Position numbers and translations under genes: made by a program. Source: Cymbidium sinense (Eukaryota > Streptophyta > Magnoliopsida > Asparagales > Orchidaceae). From it: a DNA stretch of 64,000 nucleotides. The notes beneath the pieces were generated by a model. That model did no database searches, was not told the origin of the DNA, and saw nothing but the letters and a program-made list of their open reading frames with translations. The stretch covers positions 47,315,648 through 47,379,647 of the forward strand of contig CM038221.1 of NCBI GenBank assembly GCA_021442155.1. The letters run 5' to 3'. Positions 59,488 through 64,000 of the stretch are shown here, in pieces (within the stretch, counting starts at the first letter, position 1; the number at the start of each line of letters is the position of its first letter).

Positions 59488-60041
59488 GATTTAATATGAT
59501 TTATTTAGTAGCAATTTAATTAGATTAATTAAATTAGTTTAAATTGACTAAGGAATAGTAAAATATTGAAAGAAATTTATTTTAATTAAATTTTAAACAC
59601 TTTAAGTAGGAATATAGCATAAATAAAGAGGTTTGTAGTAGGATGCACGGTGACAATAAAATGTTAATTGAATAATACAAAAATATATTTAAATTCTTTT
59701 AATGAAGTATATAAATTACAAGTTTTACCAGTATTGAAATTTTAAGAGCTTGGAAGATTTTTGATTTAAAATTCTAATACAAAAGTATGTTTATTCTTCT
59801 CGAATTTTCGAATAAAAGTGCATTATATTCTCATATAATTCTCATTACAAGTTTATTTGAAATCAAGTAATATGTATAGTTTCATGCCACTCAATGATTA
59901 AATTGTCTCGATCTTTGTTGCATTTTCATAATTAGTATATTATTTCAATTTATTTCTGATTATTTGCATACTATCTTTCGTACTGTTGACAATGTGGACA
60001 TGCATCAGACTTAACTTATACATGTTATATGATAGTAATCA
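58971..60041 (+). mobile_element. Probable solo LTR nested in the giant LTR (1071 bp)
   Basis: It starts TGTAAGGTCGCAATTTATAA and ends GATAGTAATCA. It is flanked by GAAAA (58966-58970 and 60042-60046), a 5-bp duplication. Inside are a (GA)n run, a CG-rich 5'-leader-like part (59200-59360) and (AT)n at 59449-59484. The TGTAAGGTCG start resembles LTRs of chromovirus-type gypsy elements. The 5-bp match is low-complexity, so the call is moderate. Confidence 0.5.
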
Positions 60042-60859
60042 GAAAATTGGCCAAACGTTATGATATTACTTGCGCAAGAATTGGGACAAAAGGGTTTTCT
60101 AATAAGTCAAAATGATCCTCAAATGATATGATGTGGAGCAAAAAGGGTCTCCTATAGGAATAAAAGAAATTCCACGTAGTTTTTACCTTATGATATGATC
60201 GCCAATAACTTAGATAGCTACACATGGCATATTTCAAAACTACTTTGAATATATATGTGTTATGTAGTATTATGTACATCATGTTTCAGGTAGAGAAGAA
60301 TATCTAATAAGTATCGTGCTACTGTACCAATCAACTTGATTATATATACAACCTTTATTTTAATTGTTAGTAGCATGCATATAATGCTCTACCTTCTATA
60401 ATTCAAATCAGTATTATCATTATTTTAGTCGCATTTATTAATAATATAACCTTTTTTCCTGGAAAAGAAACTGGAGGAGTAAGTTTTGTCCCTTTTTGGA
60501 AGTTGTACAGAGAAGTATTGTAAATAGGTTTTGAAGGTAAATTAAGTAAAGTTTAAAATGTATTATTTTGATATCCAGTGTTTTAGATGTTTTGTAGTTG
60601 GTATTAAAAGTTTCAATTGATTTACTTCCGCCCGCTATGCATGTGGTAGGTTTATTATTCAAATATTCTTGTGATTTTGTTGGGTGAATTTAGACGACTG
60701 TGTTGATTTTTTACACTACTCTGTGGTATGTAAAGTTTTCAGAATAGTTGTTTAAGAAAAATTAAGTCACCTAAATTTACTCTCTCTATTACATCTCTTT
60801 TTGATGGGTCTTAGGTTATCGTTTAGGATGTGATAGAGAATTTCTCCTCCCTTTCTCTT

Positions 60860-61440
60860 CACGGCATCATGCCATGCAAAAAAAAAAATAAATAAATAAA
60901 AAAATAAATAATAATACTAAATGATAAAGTGTGTGAGAGAAAATTTATCATCCCCCTTCACTTTTTTTGTAATTTTCTTTTTTAAATTACCCATGAAATG
61001 TGCATGAATTTAAGGAGAAAGAAAGAAATATAAAAAAAAAAGAGAGAAGGTTCTTACTTTTTCTCCACGGGATTATGTCATTATCATTAAAAAAAAAAGA
61101 AGAGAAAAGAAGAGAGAAAATGGAAAATAATAAATGAAAAGAAGAAAAAGAAAGAAAAAAAGAGGAAAATGGGGGGAGTGAGAGAAAATTCATTAAAACT
61201 TGGATTTATTTCTTTCTTTTTCATAACTTACTCATAAATGGGTAATAAATAAAAAGAGGAGGAGAAGTAAAGTTTTTGTCCCTCTTTATGGGTTCGTGTC
61301 ATGACTTAAAAAAAGAAGGGAGAAATGCATGTTAAATAAAAAAAAATATTATAAAAAAAGAGAGAGGATGTGTCATGGTAAAAAAAAAGGAGAGAAGGAG
61401 AAAGAGGGGATAATGATGCCACGAGGGCTTGAAATTCTTT
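60860..61440 (+). repeat. Degenerate ~200-bp purine-rich repeats
   Basis: Successive units share CACGGCATCATGCCATG / CACGGGATTATGTCAT / GTTCGTGTCATGAC followed by poly(A)-purine runs, with AATTTATCATCCCCC- and TACCCATGAAATG-like inserts. Roughly three units with many changes. ORFs here are low-complexity artefacts. Confidence 0.5.
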
Positions 61441-61850
61441 TTCTTTTATGCTTGGCCCATATTGATTCGCTTAAGTGGGCTTATAAAACTAGTTTGGCCT
61501 CATGAAATCTCTAAGTTCATAATTTTCTTTCAAAGTTAAAAGCCCATTGGGCTCAAGTCTATAATGAGCTTATAAAAAAAAAGGAAAGAGAGGACCCATC
61601 TTATGAAACTTTTAAGTGTATAATTTCATTTTATTTCAAATGGGTTTATAAAACAAAAAAAAAGGAGAAAAGCCCATCTCATGAAACTATTAAGCTCAAA
61701 ATTTTATTTCAAGAGGCCCATTAGGCCCAAATTTATAAATGGACTTATAAAAAGAGAAAGAGAAAACTCATCTCATGAACTCTTTTAGCTTATAATTGTC
61801 TTTTAGATTTAAAAACCCATTGGGCTCATGTCCATATGTTAGCTTCAATT
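61440..61850 (+). repeat. ~100-bp repeats with GCCCATTGGGC palindromes
   Basis: About four units carry GCCCATTGGGCTCAA (61538) and variants GGCCCATTAGGCCC (61715) and ACCCATTGGGCTCA (61815). Each is followed by TTATAAA and AAGAGAAAG-like runs and CATCTCATGAAACT. Confidence 0.6.
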
Positions 61851-62029
61851 GGATTAATTTCATGCTTTCAATTTCTAATGTGCATGGAAGGATTTACATG
61901 TGGTTAGCTCTCATGTATAACTTATAATATCCCATTTCTCTCTTTTGATTTCGATATGTGTTATGAGAAACATCATATACTTGATTTCATAAGTGAATAT
62001 TTGAATAAAATGAGCTTGTATATGTCTTA

Positions 62030-62470
62030 TGACATAGTATCCTATAATGAAGATCCACACTTGATCTATGATGTGCCTCTAAATCTTTATTGGAATTCTA
62101 ATAAGATTGATACTACACTTGATATTTAGCAAGTGTTTGGAAGAATTAAATATACATATTCCAAAACAGATACACTTGATTTATGGCAAACTTAGAAATG
62201 ATTGAATTTGCATCTTTCAGAACAGATACTCACTTGATTTGCAAACAATTATTTTATATCCTCTAGCGCAAATACATGCTTGATCATTTAAGAACAGATG
62301 CTCATTTGATTTGCAACAGGTATTTGAGAAAGTTAAACTCATATTTTAAAGAACAGATTTTCACTTGATTTATAACAAGTGTCTGACTGAGTTAAAATGC
62401 TTATACTCTACAAAACAAAACTACACTTGATTTATGATTTTAGGTATCAAAATCTATGCTTGCTATCAAA
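62030..62470 (+). repeat. ~60-70-bp repeats with CACTTG/CAAGTG palindromes
   Basis: Units contain AACAGATACTCACTTGATTT and a following GCAA(C/G)TG-type arm. Examples are ACACTTG-ATATTTAG-CAAGTGT (62115) and CACTTG-ATTTATAA-CAAGTG (62363). About six degenerate units. Confidence 0.6.
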
Positions 62471-63836
62471 ACTTATGCTTACAATTTGACATATATGTCA
62501 TATCAAACATAACTACTTCAACTTAGACATCTTAATGCTCATACATTACTTTAAAAGAACATATACTTGTATGTATGTTAAAGTGTTCATTAGGTCAAAC
62601 ACTTAGGGCTATGTGCAAGTCATATACAAAAATGAATGAACATATATCTATACGCCGGTTGGGTCTTAGGACTAGGTCCGGTTTAACAAAACCTAAAAAT
62701 CAGATTATACTATTATAAGAATTTCAATTTAATAAAATCTGATAAGCTAATTCTGTCACATAATTATAAAAGGTAAATCCATTGATACTTCTCAAGTTCA
62801 AGCTCCCAAGAGGAAAAGTCTAGCGATCTTACGCTAGAGCTCGTAGAACTATAAGTAAAAGAATTTAGACGATCTTAGAAAGAAAAACAGAGTTGACAAG
62901 GTCTATTAACCTACAACAGTCATATAAAAAAGGGCTATCATTATTAAGGTTTAAATGACTAATCATTACATGCTTAAATCTAAATAAATTATTAAATGAT
63001 CAAATATTCAAATAAAAAAATAATATAAATTAAATAAAATTAATTATTGAAATTTAAAGTAAAATTCATCCACCATTCTATAACTGTTTGTCGAGGGTGA
63101 CAAATTAGGAGGACTTTTGCTTACAAAGAGTCAATGTTAAATCAAATACATAGTTATTTTCACACTCAAATAATCTTAAATCGGTAAGGACGCGGACCTG
63201 CGTTTGTTCTGCTCAAATGACACCATATAATGGTTCTAATTGAGGCTTTCAAGGTATTTGTGATACACACTAAATTACGATCAGCGCAGTATGTTCCCAA
63301 CGACTTTACTCTTGAGCTATGAATTATAAAATGTATTTAGTTGGACAACTCTGTTAGCTAAGGTTGACTTGCATTTGTCCCCTTAGACAAACTCCACCCC
63401 AGGTTTACAAGAACACCTGACGTAACTATGGCGATAAGGATCCTTCTCGTTAGTCGAATTAACTCCTCTCACTGACTGTGACCGCAACAAACCGGGATGA
63501 CAGAACAATGAGATCTTGATCAGGCGCGTCATCGTTCCCCCAAACAAAAGCTTTAAATTAAAATAATAAATTTCATAATATTCAAACTCTACTCACTGCT
63601 ATTATACACTCGTTATTTAGCGATTCATCGACTACCTTGAAAGTTCTCAATATTTGGAGGGTACTATAGATGCTTGAGCATAGAAATCTCAATCGGATCT
63701 AAAGTCCTCAAAATGAAAATAAAATCTGGTAGTATCTTATTTACTATTCCATCCGCCTTCTGAAAATTTTACCAACACTTAAACACACTCTTCATCGCGA
63801 AGAGGTTAGTGGCGAATTTTCGGAGCCCACAACTTA

Positions 63837-64000
63837 ATTCCTTTATAATTTGCACACTTTTGTGCATCTTTTATGTTGCATGCTAGAAAACTTGTAATGG
63901 TAAAATAAACCTTCACGCCTTAACTTTGTATGGAAATCCAACACGCACACAGATAGTTGAAAAGAGAATAAGAAACTCCAAAATTTTTATGTGAAAAAAT
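63837..64000. other. End of host RTE piece and right edge
   Basis: Bases 63832 to about 63873 (ACTTAATTCCTTTATAATTTGCACAC...) continue the host RTE. Beyond that the sequence is AT-rich, with nothing recognised up to the edge. No kelch exon 8 is seen. Confidence 0.55.

Larger units (their letters stand above)
53057..63831 (+). mobile_element. 10.8-kb LTR-bounded block, giant solo LTR of the gypsy family
   Basis: It starts TGTTGACCTACGCATG and ends GGAGCCCACA, with a perfect 5-bp duplication ACTTA (53052-53056 and 63832-63836) inside an RTE LINE that continues on both sides. Its first ~1 kb matches the start of the 3229-bp solo LTR, and its last ~1.2 kb (62650-63831) matches that LTR's end. 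The hairpin array at 57424-57860 and the following GTGGGAAGACC stretch match its middle. No start or end segment occurs twice and no coding domain is present. It therefore behaves as one LTR expanded by tandem arrays, duplications and at least one nested insertion. Confidence 0.8.

Noticed and set aside
60987..61193. Phe/Ser/Leu-rich minus-strand ORF
   Set aside because: It is the reverse of purine-rich low-complexity repeats in the giant LTR.

Overview
This is nuclear DNA of a flowering plant. Two genes with GT-AG introns and high similarity to known plant proteins sit in an AT-rich background of plant retrotransposons (Ty1/copia, Tat-like Ty3/gypsy, RTE-type LINEs) and DNA transposons (hAT-like and Mutator-like). 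The multi-kilobase, transposon-filled introns point to a species with a large genome. I cannot name the species. There is no bacterial, organellar or viral gene content and no RNA gene I can support.

Gene 1 (plus strand, 5335-27891) is the 3' part of DEP1, the methionine-salvage dehydratase/enolase-phosphatase. Five exons are in the window (5335-5477, 5567-5668, 13792-13901, 14048-14166, 27800-27891) and they join in frame to the stop codon. Upstream exons lie off the left edge, beyond a Tat-like gypsy element (1-5140, minus strand). The 8.1-kb intron 5669-13791 holds a decayed Tnt1-type copia element (about 7376-12446), itself hit by a hAT-like MITE and by a 43-bp LINE tail. The 13.6-kb intron 14167-27799 holds a 3.2-kb solo LTR with a perfect 5-bp target duplication, a rearranged gypsy remnant and a second copia element.

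The intergenic part, 27892-39606, has AT-rich relics, a hAT-like MITE (34528-35122), a foldback MITE and a degenerate Mutator-like element with long inverted termini (about 36578-39606). That element ends about 120 bp before the start codon of gene 2.

Gene 2 (plus strand, 39727 to past the right edge) encodes a KLHDC4-type kelch-repeat protein. Seven exons are present (39727-39858, 39961-40047, 40380-40448, 43179-43311, 43399-43445, 45875-45961, 48562-48623), about 205 codons. The rest must lie beyond 64000, so intron 7 is more than 15 kb. That intron is a Russian doll: an RTE LINE (48895-49316, 52233-53056 and 63832 to about 63873) was split by a second, nearly full-length RTE (49317-52232) and by a 10775-bp LTR-bounded block (53057-63831) with a perfect ACTTA duplication.

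The most unusual structure is the gypsy LTR family. Three members share the same 5' terminus (TGTTGACCT) and recognisable LTR sequence but have very different lengths: 778 bp (4363-5140), 3229 bp (14740-17968) and 10775 bp (53057-63831). The long forms are built from several different tandem arrays whose monomers repeatedly centre on short inverted repeats. In the clearest case the base changes between monomers are compensatory. Two 43-47-bp insertions made only of the RTE 3' hairpin and (TTG)n tail, each flanked by an 18-bp target duplication, are the other notable finding.
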